A stretch of 64,000 nucleotides of DNA from Stercorarius parasiticus. Lineage: Eukaryota; Chordata; Aves; Charadriiformes; Stercorariidae. The DNA is taken from positions 1 through 64,000 of the forward strand of contig VWZL01001367.1 in NCBI GenBank assembly GCA_013396915.1. The letters run 5' to 3'. Position numbers and translations under genes: made by a program. Positions 39,818 to 53,410 of this stretch are shown here, piece after piece. Numbering within the stretch: position 1 is the stretch's first letter; each line of letters opens with the position of its first letter. Below the pieces are notes generated by a model. The model did not search any database and had not been told where the DNA came from. It saw only the letters and a list, made by a program, of their open reading frames with translations.

Positions 39818-42800
39818 TATAAAGCCTAGGAAGTAATTTTTCTCTCTTTTAGTACAGGTAGGGTCTCAGCTAGCTAATTCTGGCACCATGTTATTTTTAA
39901 AAAAAGAGACATGGACTAATCAAAGAGAATCAACCCTGAGAACTGTAACAAGATGAGGAACACTTCCTCTGCAGAAATGCTGAAGTGATTTCAATTGGTT
40001 TCAAATTGTTTCAGGAAAATGAAATCTCTCGATATTGCATATGATAATACCAAATTTAAGCCATCCATGCTGTGGTTGGATAGCATCCACTGAGACTGAA
40101 AGAAATATCCTCTGTGACATTAGTGGACATTTAAACCTCAGAGGAAAGAGAACATGACTAGCTAACAGACACTAGTATCTTTGAAAATGGGGAACTTGCT
40201 GCAAGCTACAATAATGACAATATGCAACCAGAACTATAGAGAAAACCTGCACATATATCTACAACACACAGAGATTAAAAATTCTAGCCCTGAGAATGCC
40301 TTTTAATTGCTCTGTTCTTACTATCAAAGATTAGACAGCAACTTTCTGCATCTACAAAGGACAAATATGGTCTAAGCAAAGCTTTAAAAGAAGACTTATT
40401 TGAAAAATGAAAATACTATGTTAGCTTCCATTGCAAAGAGAGAAAAATATACATGCAGTCTAATTCGAGTAGAAAGCAGCTGCATCTAACACACTGACAG
40501 AACAACAACCACAGATACAGTCGGTACTAATGAGTGAACACTGGTCAGACTGTGAGTAACAAATAAGCATGACAAGCTCTAGGCCACCGAGGACTTCACA
40601 GTGATTGTCACTGTGCAGCGCAACATAGGCAACAAACTTCACAGAGGCAGTAGGAAAAGAGCTCACGTCCCCATCCCCACAAGGCTCTCGCTGCTGTAGC
40701 AGATGCTGTGCCAGCACTCATGCTGGCAGCGTGTCAGCCCCAGCCCTAGGATGAGAAGGAAAAATCTCTGGTTAAATGCAGACACACAGGCAAGCAGGCA
40801 ATTCTCCATCCATTGTCTCAGCACAGGCCCGCAATACAATGACATAAATTCCTACCGTGCAAATTGCTGTTAAGAAGGTATTTACTTCTCTCTCAACTAT
40901 ATCCCCATTAACACCCTTTTCTCACACCCTCATACTTCCCCTCTGCTACCAGGCAGGAGAACAGGCTAAATGTGTGAAGGCTGGCCCCCACATGCCAAAA
41001 TGGACCAGCTGTCTCCAAAAGGAGACAGAAATCTCTATAAAACCAGCACTGCTATGCCCCAAAGTGGAGTCCCAGCAGCCTCTTCAGACCCGAGATTTTG
41101 ACCTTCATCTGTCTTTATTTCTGACCTTCTCTATAATTGATTTATTCAGGTTTTCCCCCCCCACCATGTGTTTTGAAGTATAGCCTACTCTCCAAGCTCT
41201 CCATAAAAATGAGAAAAGTAAGCTTGCATAGATGAACTTTCCTTAGAAATGTGCATTTTTTGGCTGTAAAATCAATCACAACGGTAATCACAAAATCCGA
41301 ACCTCTGGAAACCTTTACGAGTTTGATTCTCTGACAGATGGTAACTCCTATCATAAACTAATTTATTGTAGCAACAATTTTTGAAAAATAAGTTCACTTT
41401 TCTGTGGATTTGTGTTCTAATTTTTATTGACACTTATTTATGTAAGACTAGTAGAACTAGTTTCAGACACTAATTATGAAATTTTCATATGAAATTCTTG
41501 TTGCTTTTAATCAGAAGTAATAAACTGCTATATTTCATGGCTAACACCTTATATGCTGCAACTTATTGCTAAGCTGATGCAAAAGAAAACCAATAGTAGC
41601 TAGACAGGGACATACAATTTAATGAAGGGTTTGCATATATGTCAATAAATGGAAGACTGTAATTTACATTCATATTATTTTTCTCACTGATGTAGATTTG
41701 AGAGTTGAAAAATCTCATTTGCACAATCAGTACTGGTTTGTGTCACAGTAAGAATAAAAGTGAGCTTTGAAAAAAAGAAATTTCAAGTACATTTTGATAT
41801 TTTTATTGTGCTTATTCTTCACATGCTGCTGCAAATGCATTTAAAAATATCCACGTAACATATTACAGTCAGAGTCGTATCGATAAAGTAATTGCCACAT
41901 TACTTCAAACTTTGCTAAATATTCCCCTGTTCCTGCTACTGATTCCAAGCAAGCAAGGCTGCTTTACCCAGAGAATAAACATCAGAGACCCTAACTATGA
42001 ATTCCGCTTTGCTGTTTATGATTTGGAATTATTTTTTCCGTACAACCAGTCCTTGAAAATTTATTCTCCTTAGTCTACTTTCAAATCCCTAAATAAAGCA
42101 GGCAAAGTGAGGAGCCGCCAGCTGTGGTGTATAGTATTCTTTTGTGTGCTGAACCTGTCTGAAATGTGACTTACTGTTTTGCAACTTACTTTTTTTAGCA
42201 GACTTTCTTCTCCAAGATCTTAGGCCTATAATGAGCAAGCAATGGAGTAAATAAGTAGGTACTTGAGTAGCCAGAAAGTACAGCTACTGGCCTGTTTGCT
42301 AGGGATGATTTTACAGTTCCCAGCATGCATCAATTTTGAAAGTTATTGAGGGGGATTTGGACTTCCAGGCCACTGCAGAATGATCACTGAACACTCATTT
42401 GCTGGAGACAATCACTATTATTATGGCCCTTACTCCACATCCTTTGAAGACATTGAAGGATTAGGTATTGATTTTTCAGTAGCATTTGTAAAGGGCCTGT
42501 GCACCTGACAGCAACTGGACCATATCATCAGACTAAGGGATTTTTCATCAAATATATTTCTAAAGGTAACACTAATAGAAAAACTCTTAACCTCTGAATC
42601 AGAAGATGGGTGTGTAGGAGGGGTTAGTATTTTACAGGAAAGAACTTCAAGGAAACAGCTGCCAAAAGGCCGTTTAAAGTTATGGGTTACAAGCTAATCC
42701 TCTGATTTATGAAGGCAGCATAGTAAAAGTTTTCTAATTAATTGATCTGATTGTTCTCAAGGGCGTTGGATTCCTAATATACACAGGAGTCAATGAATAG

Positions 42801-45800
42801 CAAAAACCTATTTCTTGGCTTCAAAACAAAGTGGACTCTCATAAAAAAAGAATTTTAACAGCTGCTTGGCCACACTCATTGCATCTGTGGCAGCTGGTAA
42901 CACAGAATATCAAGTCCCATGCTTGCAGACGGACTCAACCAACCTTTTCCTCTGACACGGTCCTTCCTCTGTTGTATCTGCATTTTAAATATTCCCAGCA
43001 CAGCCCTGCCACAGGCAGAGCGAGGTACCCACCCCACAAGTAATGCTGCAGCTGGGGCTGTGTGTGACGTGACCCTTTCCCATCATGTAGTGTGAGAAAC
43101 GCTGTTTTGCATTAGGCTTTAGGTGAACACATCTGAATTGTGTTACAGAACAATTCCTGGGATTTTGAAATAGGATTTTAGAATCAGGTCAGATTGAGTT
43201 AATTGAGATTTAGTTAAATTACAGTAAATGTCACTCTAGGTAGTTGAACACTGATAATTTAAATAAAATTTATTTTCTGCAAGGACTTAGATTTTAAAAA
43301 GTCAAATTGACTTTCTTTTTCTAAATATCTCTTTTTATAATGTCAAGCACACAACTTTAGTTTTGTCTTTGGTTAGTTTTAATCTCAGGTTCTCATGCAA
43401 CCTAATCTACTCTTGCCATAAGTAGAATCCAAACAGGAATGCTAGTTTTTTGGAAAAAAAATAAATGTTCCCAGGGTTCTACACTCAGAATCAAGTGAAA
43501 ACATGAGGAAATTAGTCTTCAGTTTTAGGACTCTCCTTTCTTACTACAGTCTGGTAGTTATCTTGACCACCTTCTTAGCTATTAAGTTTACCCAAATACC
43601 AGTAGTTATTGTTGTAATGTCACTGACTAAATGCGTATGAACAGCTTCTCCAAATTTGCAAAATTTACTAGCAAGTGAGAATTATGAACTTGAGAAAGCA
43701 AACAAATTTTTATCTTTATGAGTCTGGAAATGCCCTTTGAAAGCACACAGATTTTTCCCAGAAGTTTGGCTTTAAGAAGTCAAAAAGTTTTTGAAAAGAT
43801 TTAGTTAAACCACAAACCTTGGCATGTGTTTTGCTTGTAAATAAAGGATAATGTAGTGCGGAAGAAGCTTATTTAAACTATGCGTACAAATATGCATGAA
43901 TGCCAATTGGATTCAATTTATCCTGACTTAATTTGAATTAACTTGATGGGTCTTTTGACACAAGCTGTACTGACTAATTGTTGCTTATTTGGGTGCACTA
44001 TATCAGTGAGCACGGCAATCAAAAGCTCAGCCAGATGTTCATATTTTCTTTGATTGCCCACAGCCTTAGGTTTGAAGAAAAGTCAATCAGCAAAATGATT
44101 CTTCTTAGCATCTGTCAAGGTACTGATCACATTATATATAATAGCAGTCAGAATAAGCAGAATGGCTCTGATTCCCCTTTCACTTACCCTGGTATCAGCC
44201 TTCAGTAGATCTCTGCAGTCTTGGTTTGATCCCATCACAAAACACGGAAATGATGTGAAATTAGACCACAAGTCTTTATAAGTAGTTGATATCACCACAG
44301 TGAAGAGTCAATGTATTTTTATCTTTATATAAGCTTTTATATTAATGTGAGTCACTTCTGTAAAAGTATCTTTTATATGTTTTATACTGGCATATGTTTA
44401 TGGTAAGTTCTTGACTGAAGGGATATTTTTTCCAAGCATCAACTAAAAGCTTTTAATAAGCTGAAAAATGTATGTCACCCATGTGCAAGAAAGACCTAAG
44501 CCTACTGAAACAGTTTCTTTGGATTAACTTTAAAACTTTTGGTGACCTCTAAGATACATCAAGCTTTATATTTACTGTACAAGTGATGTTTTTGAATTCA
44601 ACAATGTTTTCACAAAAGCATACACAGAAAATTAAGGTGTTTTTCTCCTTTTCGTGTATTTTTTACAGATGTTTTGAAGACATCTAACAGATGAAGAATT
44701 TGCATTTATTTTCAGGGGGGATACAGCTCAAAACTATCTTAACCTTTCTCTCCTTTCATACCTAGGTGTTTCAAATATGTCTTTGCATTTCCTGTAGAAC
44801 TGGATCCTAGCTCATTAAGGGTAAGACTTTTTTTTGCAACCCAGATAGAAACAGTGATAATAAGGAGAATGCATGGTTTGCCACTGTGTTAATTTAAGAA
44901 TTACCATGGTCTGGAGTTCTCCCCTGCTCAGGAATGTTTTAACTTACAATCCCCACCTGCCTGTCTGGCAGCCAAATACTTTGAACAACAATTATCATTC
45001 CATTTCTTTGCCTAGGACACCCTCAGCCCAAGACAATTCATAGCTAAAGAGAACTGAGGGGAAGAGAGCCCAGGCTGGACCACAACTGCTAATTTGCTGC
45101 TTGTCTATGTGTAGGACCTGTGCAGGTCTCTTACTTTGTTTTATGTTACATAGAAACATGATAAAACTGTGAATGTAGAGGAATCCTTGCCATGGTCCTT
45201 AAAGGTGATGGACTGTGGACAAGAGGATTCCTTATTTTCAACTCTTTATGTTAAAAGTTTCAATGAAATGTCATTTGATTTCAGCAAGTGCAAAAGCAGA
45301 CCTGTGGACAGTAATTGCACTGTGTGCTTCTTCTACCCTTTCAAGTAATGAAGCTTGTACTTCTCTTTTACACTGTTTAATGGGCATCATGTCAAAAAGA
45401 TGAATTTAACCTGGGAGGTGAAGATAATAAGGGAAAGATTCTGAAACATTATTATGGGTGATGAGCTCCAGCAGCAATTAATTCAGGAATGAGTTTACTG
45501 AAGGAAGCTCCCAGGCTGAACCACAAAACCCTGAATGTGGCTTAAGTTTTCAGTCAAAGCTTTCAGCGTAAGAGATTACATGAAAGAGGAGCTACCACAT
45601 CCACCACAAAGCTGCTTAATATGACTCATGTCTCAATGGAAGAGTTTTCAGTGTAAAAACTCTTTAAGCGGTGTTTCAAAACTAATGACACAAACCCCTA
45701 GCTAGTTTATAGAGATGTTTAAATATTGTTAGCGTTTGCATACCTGCTGTCAGAAGTCCCACAGCTACTCAAGTTTTGCAGAACTGTGAAGCCCTTTCTA

Positions 45801-46140
45801 CCACAGAAAAGACCTAGGTAAAGAAAACAAATAACCCCTTATTTTCCCTTTACTCTCTAAAAAGGTTTCTTATGTTAGGTTGCATACATCCAGCTTTTCA
45901 GAGAATAACCCTCAGATCGGTGCTAACTCACGGGAAGCGTTTGCATGGCACGACAGGGGAGAAAGCACAGGTGAGTGGGAGGTGGCACTGAACTCCCTGC
46001 ACCATGAACTGGGCATCAGAGGCTATGCCATGGGTCTGCCTGTCTGAAGGAGGAGAAGGCAAGGTTTGTATTTTGTTTTTTTTTACCTTACTTATGCCTC
46101 TGCAGAGGTAATAACTAAACTTGAATCCACCTCTTCCATA
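39818..46140. other. Intergenic desert, no gene recognised
   Basis: I see no gene or known repeat. The segment 40640-40860 is somewhat GC-richer than its surroundings but shows no coding signal. Confidence 0.78.
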
Positions 46141-46680
46141 TGCAGAGATATAAAAATCCGAGGCTCTGCGACTGGTACGTTCTTAATGTGACGGAGCTCA
46201 GCCCCCTCCCGTGAAGCGGTGGGAAACACGACGGACCCACAGGCCCTGTCGCTGGGCTGACAGGTGCCGCGGCTAACGGTCCTAACCGTCGCGGCTAATG
46301 GCCCCCGGCCCGGCAGTCGATGAGGGAGAAGGGATCGCTCTGAACCCCCGCTCCCCTCAGCGCGGGGGAGACGGCCGGCGGTGGGGTTCGGGCTTTTCCC
46401 CACGTACAGAGTCTTCTGCAGGCGCTTCACCCCAGTCATTTCGGGCTTGCTGTTCTCTCAGCTGTGGGCTCACCAGAGCGTTCTGCTCTCCCTGAGGGGT
46501 ACCGAGCTCCGTCCTGGGGCGTGGGTGGGGGGTGCCGAGTGCCTGGGGCCGCCCCGTGCCTGGGCACAACCCCCTGCAGGCCGCTGCGAGCCGGCCCAGG
46601 CAGCTGGCATTAGCCCTGCCTCTTCCCGCCCGCCGGAGCCGAACCAGGGCAACCGGCTGCTTCGCCCACAATGAACCCCC
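46141..46680. promoter_or_regulatory. Orphan CpG island, candidate promoter
   Basis: By hand count about 45 CpG dinucleotides fall in roughly 510 bp (46158-46670), in a strongly GC-rich block flanked by AT-rich, CpG-poor DNA. Both strands stay open for 60-130 codons, but this is expected of GC-rich sequence and the translations resemble nothing I know. It lies about 8.3 kb beyond the COL11A1 stop codon, inside the desert. Candidate roles are a non-coding RNA promoter, an alternative promoter of a distant gene, or an enhancer-associated island. Confidence 0.7.
46149..46156 (+). promoter_or_regulatory. TATA-like box at the left edge of the CpG island
   Basis: TATAAAAA is followed immediately by CpG-dense sequence, so a plus-strand start near 46175-46185 would be well placed. 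A possible splice donor (CAAGTAAGC) lies at about 46745-46753 beyond the island. Both are motif matches only. Confidence 0.3.
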
Positions 46681-48248
46681 TCTGCCAGTTTCAACCCCAA
46701 CTCCCCCTTGGTAGAGGTGGAAGTTTTGCTTAGAAAAATCATACAAGTAAGCGTCCTTACTTCCGCCTGTTAAAAGAGGGTTTTAGTGTAAGTATTTCCT
46801 CAATTGTCATCTTTGTTTTCCTTTGTAATACTCTTTTATCATGTGCATAGTGTTTGCAGGCCCTGGGCTTTACCCTTTCCTGCTCTTTTGCCTTGTTACA
46901 GCCCTCTCCTCCGTGGGTGGGAGTTGGCCCACGTGTATTTACAGAGACTTGAAAGCACACATCAAGCTCTCTATTCCTTCATTGTGTTTAAACAGAAAAG
47001 GGCTGGATGTTATCTGGTTATCACTACTTATGGAATGAAAATACTCCAGTATTGCAAGAGAGTCCTTAAGTACATTGGTGGTTTTGCTGCTTCTGAGTTA
47101 TGTGTCTCATTAGAGTTAAATGTATCATTTCATACATCATCACAGCTGAGTTCCACTTGGGTAAGGTGCATCCAAATTTGCTGTATATCTATATGAAGTA
47201 TTTATTGTTGTGCATATTTAGAGGGTATTAACTAACTGTGCTTGCATATGTTTCGGCCCTTAGTTGGCTTTCAAAATTGTGATTTTGCTTTCATCTTAGT
47301 TTTACAGTAGATAATTCTAACCTATTCATTAAATGTAACGAGTAATCACAGTGGCTAGCTGCTGTTTCTACATGGTACACTTGTGCATACAGTCATCAGA
47401 AAGATTATGCAAAACATGAGAAATGAATGCACACATGCAAAACTGCATAATGCCTTGAAATAGTCAAGAATTATTTAATCGGGAGTTTTTTCACGTATCA
47501 TCAGTTTATGTGTACTGTCCTTTTTTTAGTTTTTTTATTGCTTTCTCCAGGAAAATTGTCATGGAAAGATGTGACACTAGTTTGAATGGTTCCCTAAGAT
47601 ACTATGGTTTTGTTTTGAGGTTATTATGTTTAGAAAATGAAATAGACCAACTCATGAATGTGAACTGATCTCCCTATTGTTTTCATCTCATTTTTGTTGT
47701 AGGGACAGTCCTCAGGAGGACTATAGCACTGCATCACCCATATGCTTCTCAGTGCTAGGAAAAGGACAGAAATTGAGCAGCCCTTGTCATTGCCTATTCC
47801 TAATCTGGATTGCCTTGATGTCAGTCTCTCTGGATGGCCCTGACAGGCTTTATGTTTTGTGAGTCTGGCAGCGTATTAATGTGGTCGTATATTGATTTCC
47901 CAGCCTGCTCACCCTCCCCCATCATCCTTTCTCCCTCCTTCAAGTACCTGGCCTTAAAAGTTAAGCCTCTTGTCCCCATTGACGGGTGTCCTGTACTTTT
48001 CAGTGCTGCAATAAAATGTGGCTGCTCCATGAGAACAGAGCTCCTGCAGAGGAAGCAACTTCAGGAATGTCTGTTTAAGACAGAGGTGTGCTTGGGAAGG
48101 TAGGGGAGGGAGAGCAAGGGATGGGGACGCGGCTGCAGCCAGTGCTGCAGGTATTAGTGGCACCGTTTTTCCCACAGAGTCCTGCAGCGTTTGCTACTCT
48201 TTTTAGGTGCCGTTTTTATAAACCAGTTTTGCTGCTGCCTCCTAACTA

Positions 48249-48267
48249 GGGGGGTGGTGCACCCCCC
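48249..48267. repeat. GC-rich 8-bp stem, 3-nt loop
   Basis: GGGGGGTG, GTG, CACCCCCC forms a very stable short hairpin in otherwise moderate-GC sequence. Confidence 0.85.
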
Positions 48268-49432
48268 CACTTTGCAATGACTATGAGAAACAAACCTTGA
48301 CCACTGCTGTATACCAGCAGTCACATGGGATGCTCCCAGACTGGGCCATAAAGATTTCTCACCCTTCTGCCCTGGGTTGAGGAGAGGAGGGAGCCAAGTT
48401 CTGCTCCCATCATCCTTTTCCCGTGTATTTCTTCACTGCTTCCTAATTTCCTTTTTTTCCCCTACAGTTTTTCTCCTTTCTGTTGTATGCCAAGAACTGT
48501 TTCTGCTTGGTTTTATTGTCCCTTTCTTTTAGAGAGATGCCTTTATTCAGCTGTCAGTATTGTACTCATCTCCTGTCCCCCGGCACACAGGGAAACAATC
48601 ACAGTGTGGATACCAGTGGACTTTCCCCCTACCAGCCAAATATTTTCTGTCATTTTGAAGAAAAACACCTAATAATTTCAAATGGAAACATCACAAAAAG
48701 GGAGAGGCAGGCAAGAGAAGCATACTTTGTTCTGTTTGGAAATGGCAGTGCTGTGGAAATTTTTTATGCACTAAAATTCCATTTTTGGCCTTCTCTGAAA
48801 GTAAACAACTTTGATCTTAATATCTGTGCATTGAGCAAGTCTGCATGCCTAGAGCAAAGTGGATATTTCTAAAATCCTTCTGGGGAATAACAAAGAGATA
48901 AGTGATCCCTATACGTCCAAATCAGAAAGTTACTGAATAGTGAATGGTATGAAGATTACATATTTATGCATTCTCCAGAGCCTTTGAATTGTGCTGGGTT
49001 ATCTTGTGAGCCAATTTGGGCAAAAGGACCAAAGTAGCTCTTCTACTTTCTCACCTGAGCTGCCATTGATACCCTAATAAAAAAAGGCATAGGCTCGAGA
49101 GACTTTATGAATAGAATATAAACCCTTACCTATTTTTTTGTTAATATTTGACAGAAAGAAGTTTTTATGTCAATAAAAATAACTTAATTCTAAATCTCTA
49201 CACTTCTCATACATTACGTGTAATGAACAGTGCCTGCTTTAGAAGTCATTCAGGGATAATACCCTAGCTGACTTCACTGGGCTTTCCGAGTAAATTAACA
49301 AATAACAAATTAGTATCTCCATTTCAGAAACACTAATTTTATTGGAATGTTGTTATTGTTACTTGTTAATCAGATCCTGAGTTCAGTTCACAATTTCAAC
49401 ATTTAGTTAATATTTTCCATTTGAAAAGACAG

Positions 49433-49484
49433 GTTTATGGATCTGCTTTAGCTACGTTTATGGCTCTGCTCTAGCTATGTTTAC
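49433..49484. repeat. Minisatellite-like 23-bp tandem repeat, 2.3 copies
   Basis: Unit GTTTATGG...TTTAGCTAC (49433-49455) repeats at 49456-49478 with three substitutions. A third partial unit, GTTTAC, follows. Confidence 0.92.
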
Positions 49485-52184
49485 TTTTGGCTTGTGCTCA
49501 GAACTACAGAGCTTCCAGGCTGGGTGTCCGCAGGCCACACAGCCCTATGGCCTAGTGTTCCTGCAGCAACGTGGTGTGCTGTGGCCGTTTTCAAGATATC
49601 TGGCTATGAGGTATGCCAGGGTGAGATGGGAACCGAGTGGGAGGCTTCTGTGTTCATTTCTGATCATTAGGATGACCTTGGGACTCTGGGCAGCCTTGTT
49701 GTCCCAGCACTGTGCACTCGGAAAGGTTCTTTTAATTACCCATTACATCCTCACTATAGTGAAAACACATCAGAAGATCCAGTTTAGAGAACTTCTGGGG
49801 CTAGAGAAGAATTAATTTGGTTTTCTTCTTGCAAATAATTTTACTGACCACCATTTAAGGCAAAAAGTGAAGGCCAGGGTACAAAATTAGAAGATGGTTT
49901 TGCAAGCTGTTAAAAGAACTCTGGCAGGTTCTTACATCCAATCTTCTTTAACGTACACAGAAGAAGAAATGATGATAAATGTTCCATCAGCTATTCTGCT
50001 TACTGTATCATTTGGAAAGTGATTAATTTCCCATTTTCTTGTTATCTGTTGAGGGCTTATTGACACCGTTTGTAGCAGATGTTTTTTGTTTTAAAATCAT
50101 AAAGGAGGTTGAGTGATTATCCTTGCTGAGCCTTATGTTGCTCTGAAAATACCAGCTGAGTATGAGGAAAAGCAATAATGTTACTCACTTGGGTGTAGAA
50201 TGGCTGACAATCAGGAAATTGAAAACTACTGCTACTATTAAATTGTAATAGCTCATTAAATGTATACTAGACATTGAAAGGCAATCAAGTAGTCAGCATC
50301 ATCCACCAAAATGCAAATTACCAAATGATGATGAAAGGAAATCAGGTAACAGACTCAAGGTTTTTCCTGGCGAGTAAATGCTGGAGTTGAACAGAACAAT
50401 TGGCACCATCAAGTAAGGAAGATAAACCAGATGCGTTGACTTCTTATTTGTGGATTTCATCATAACCCACTGGCTGGGCCCTTGGTCATCTCCTATTTAT
50501 ATAAATTATGTTTTAGTCGTGTATAATGTAATAGCAGCATATTGGATAGACTGAATTTTAATTTTCATCCACATTTTAATCACTCTGCAAGCTGAAGTTC
50601 TTTTATGCTTCAGCAAGATTTAGCTATGATGTCTTTTTGATGTTAAAAAAAATGATTTCTTAGATCATACCAGGGAGCAGAGAAGACACTTAGATCCCAG
50701 TGCCACTGCTGAATTCTTAACAACTCCTGTCTGTATTACTGAAGCTAGATGTGTTTTGATGGAGATCACTTCTCCACCCTTGAGAAACTGTAAACAAAGT
50801 CAAGGTCTGGCAAAGCATCTGCTAGAACCTAGACAAAGCATGTCCATGGTAGCATTGTAGGCTTTGGTTCCATCCTCTCTCATTAGAACAGAGCCTTTGT
50901 TCATGTAGCTGAGAATAAAACAAGCCTGATTTTGGCTAGAGCAGCATGTCTGAATATCTGTATACTTGCAGCCTTCTTCACTGTAATAATCTTCGATGTC
51001 CTTATTGAAAACAAAATGAATAAATGGCTTTAGAGCAGCCTACTCCTTTGCAATAATCTTGGCGTTGCTTTTTGCTAAATTAACAATGAGCCTCTTTGAT
51101 AATTTATGTGTCTAGAAAAGGAACACAAATAAGACACCTTTCCAGGTAAATATAATAGACATGACATTTAATATCCTGTCTGTCATTTTCAAGTTATTTT
51201 TAGTGCGTGTACAACAGAAGATGCTTATTCAAAGAAGAATGAGTGTGCTTGTAATAGAAAATCAATTACTATTAAGGCATCTCCTGCCAGTCATTAGCAT
51301 GTGAAGCTTCATTCTAAAATTAACAAAGCTGTTCCCAAGGGGAAGAAAATTAAGGAAATAACTGTGTTTATTTTGTGAAACAGATGGTAGCTTTTTGTGT
51401 CACAAGGTGACTGTTGATGTTAGCCATAATGACTGACTACTTACACTGAAAAAAAAAAAATCATTACATTTTATGAAATTTTCCAAGAGATGTGCCAGTC
51501 ATGATGATGTGATATTGCCCTATCCTGGATTAGAAAGAGGAAAGAGAGAGAAGAAACTCTACACCTAGACACACGAGGATGGTTTATAGTCGTAGGCCCT
51601 CTATAGTCATAACTTGTCATTTAAATCTCAATCGTATGCCCATGTTATTCTGGACAGAACATTGCCTCATTTCTTGGCTTGTGTTTGCTGTGTCCCTACT
51701 TCTTCCATTTCCAAGCAAGATGACAGCAACATCTGTATTTGCAGTGACAAAACCATATACCATCTCTAGTATGGCTTTTCTCTGTTTAGAGAGAAGCTCA
51801 AAGCAAACATCTAGAAAAACTGTCCAGACCACTCTGAGTTAGGGTGAAACCTCAAGACCACAGAACATCCAAGTTATGTTTTTTAAGTTTCTAGAGGTTA
51901 AATCCAGATGTCATATAAAAATTTCAATCTTTTTGTGATTACACAGGTTTTTACTTTGTGGTGTGAAAAATATTGATCCTTGTTTTCCTATGGGCTTGTT
52001 TGAGTAAGGAATTCAGCTTGCATAGTTTTGAAGTGGGTAATTTTTTTTTTATAACAGCATATGATGAATCTGACGTTTTATGTTTTTATGTCTAGTAAGA
52101 TTTGACTACAAAATCTGAAGTTTGTTTCATAGAAAGACTAATGTGTGAGTTTTGATGTGAAATGTCTTTCTGTTCTGAAGTGGA

Positions 52185-52203
52185 TTTTTTTTTTTTTTTT
52201 TTT
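52185..52203. repeat. T19 homopolymer
   Basis: Nineteen consecutive T. No retroposed body is recognisable on either side. Confidence 0.9.
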
Positions 52204-53404
52204 AAAGCACTCATAATATGTGACTTCTCTTGAGGGAAAAATAAACAGCATAATTTTTGCCTGAAGGCAAGAATATATAATGGCAATTTTTCCCCCTTTA
52301 ATCAGAAACTTTGGGAGAACAAGAACAGCACATTGAAACAGAGAATGAACAAAGAGGAGTTAGAGTAATTAGTGGTGGTGAGTTGCTCTCATGACAAGGA
52401 TAAATGGTAAGGTACCTAGCTAAGGCCTTAAGAATGGCTAAAGAATAAATCCAATGAGTCCTTGCCTGAGAGGTGTAGAAGACAGAGTCAAGTTCATTTC
52501 CTCCTTTGGGATGTTGACAACATGAACCTTGGCAAGATATTTGACTAATGCTGGAAAAGAGCTGTGTTTATTTGGCTTCTTGCATACACCATTGCTCTCT
52601 TAGAAACACCGTTCTCCTGCAGCCTAATCCTGACTCTGCCAAATCACAACTATGTTTATTTTTTTACCTGACTCACCCTGAAGTACCTGACCCAGAAGTG
52701 CTGATTGTTTTAGATAGGGTTGAACAGCTCAGCACCTAACTTAATCTAGCCCACCTGAGCAGCAGAAAGTAGGTGCTCCTTTGCCAAACTTATTGGAACT
52801 GCTTTCACAGCTATTGTGGACATAACCAGAGTTCATAAAGAACAGTTAGCAGGTTAAAAAAAATATAAACTGTTTTGGAGTAGTCCTCAGGTGACATACA
52901 TCATCACCAGTTCTAGTTCCACTATCTAAAACAAGGTACTGGAAATTCTGTGTTCCTGTAGTTTCTAGGTCTTGGTCTAGTTCTTGTCTTCCATTTCCCA
53001 TCAATAAATAAGGTCATTTGCCTACCTTATGGGATGCTACAAGGATAAGCATGAGATTGTGAAGCACTCAGATGCTGTAGGTTCTAAGAGAGTGGCTGGG
53101 GAAACAATATCGGGTTCCTGTTTTGTGTTTGATAGTATTATGTGGACTGCTGCAGCTACAAATCCATACAAACTGCATGTGAATTTATCAGCCTTGCTGC
53201 ATACTGCCAATGGCCAGATCAGCATCTTTTCTATTAACACTATTAACACTTCTCTTCCCAGTGCTTGCCAGGACATGTAGTAAGATTTCTTTTTTTTTTT
53301 CAGTCTGGATGGTCTGAAAGCAGAATGAAGTTACAGTAATAACAGTGTGGGAGTTTTGGACATTGAAAAAAGAGAATGACCAATCCAGGTAGACAAGACT
53401 TGAT

Positions 53405-53410
53405 TTTATT
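53405..53410 (-). terminator. Candidate distal poly(A) signal AATAAA
   Basis: The minus strand reads ATTAATAAAATC, followed within 30 nt by a U/G-rich stretch (TCTTGTCTACCTGGATTGG). It is the best candidate for the main distal poly(A) site, with no further check possible here. Confidence 0.35.

Larger units (their letters stand above)
46681..53404. other. Intergenic sequence between CpG island and COL11A1 3' UTR
   Basis: No protein-coding gene is recognised. It holds the 23-bp minisatellite, the GC hairpin at 48249 and the T19 run. Frames such as 48483-48872 and 46804-47196 (plus, about 130 codons) lack any domain. Unspliced or spliced non-coding exons driven by the island could lie here unseen. 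Confidence 0.7.

Noticed and set aside
46357..46746. 129-codon minus-strand frame in the CpG island
   Set aside because: GC-rich DNA lacks stops by composition; the translation is low complexity (Arg/Gly/Ala) with no domain, and competing frames are equally open.
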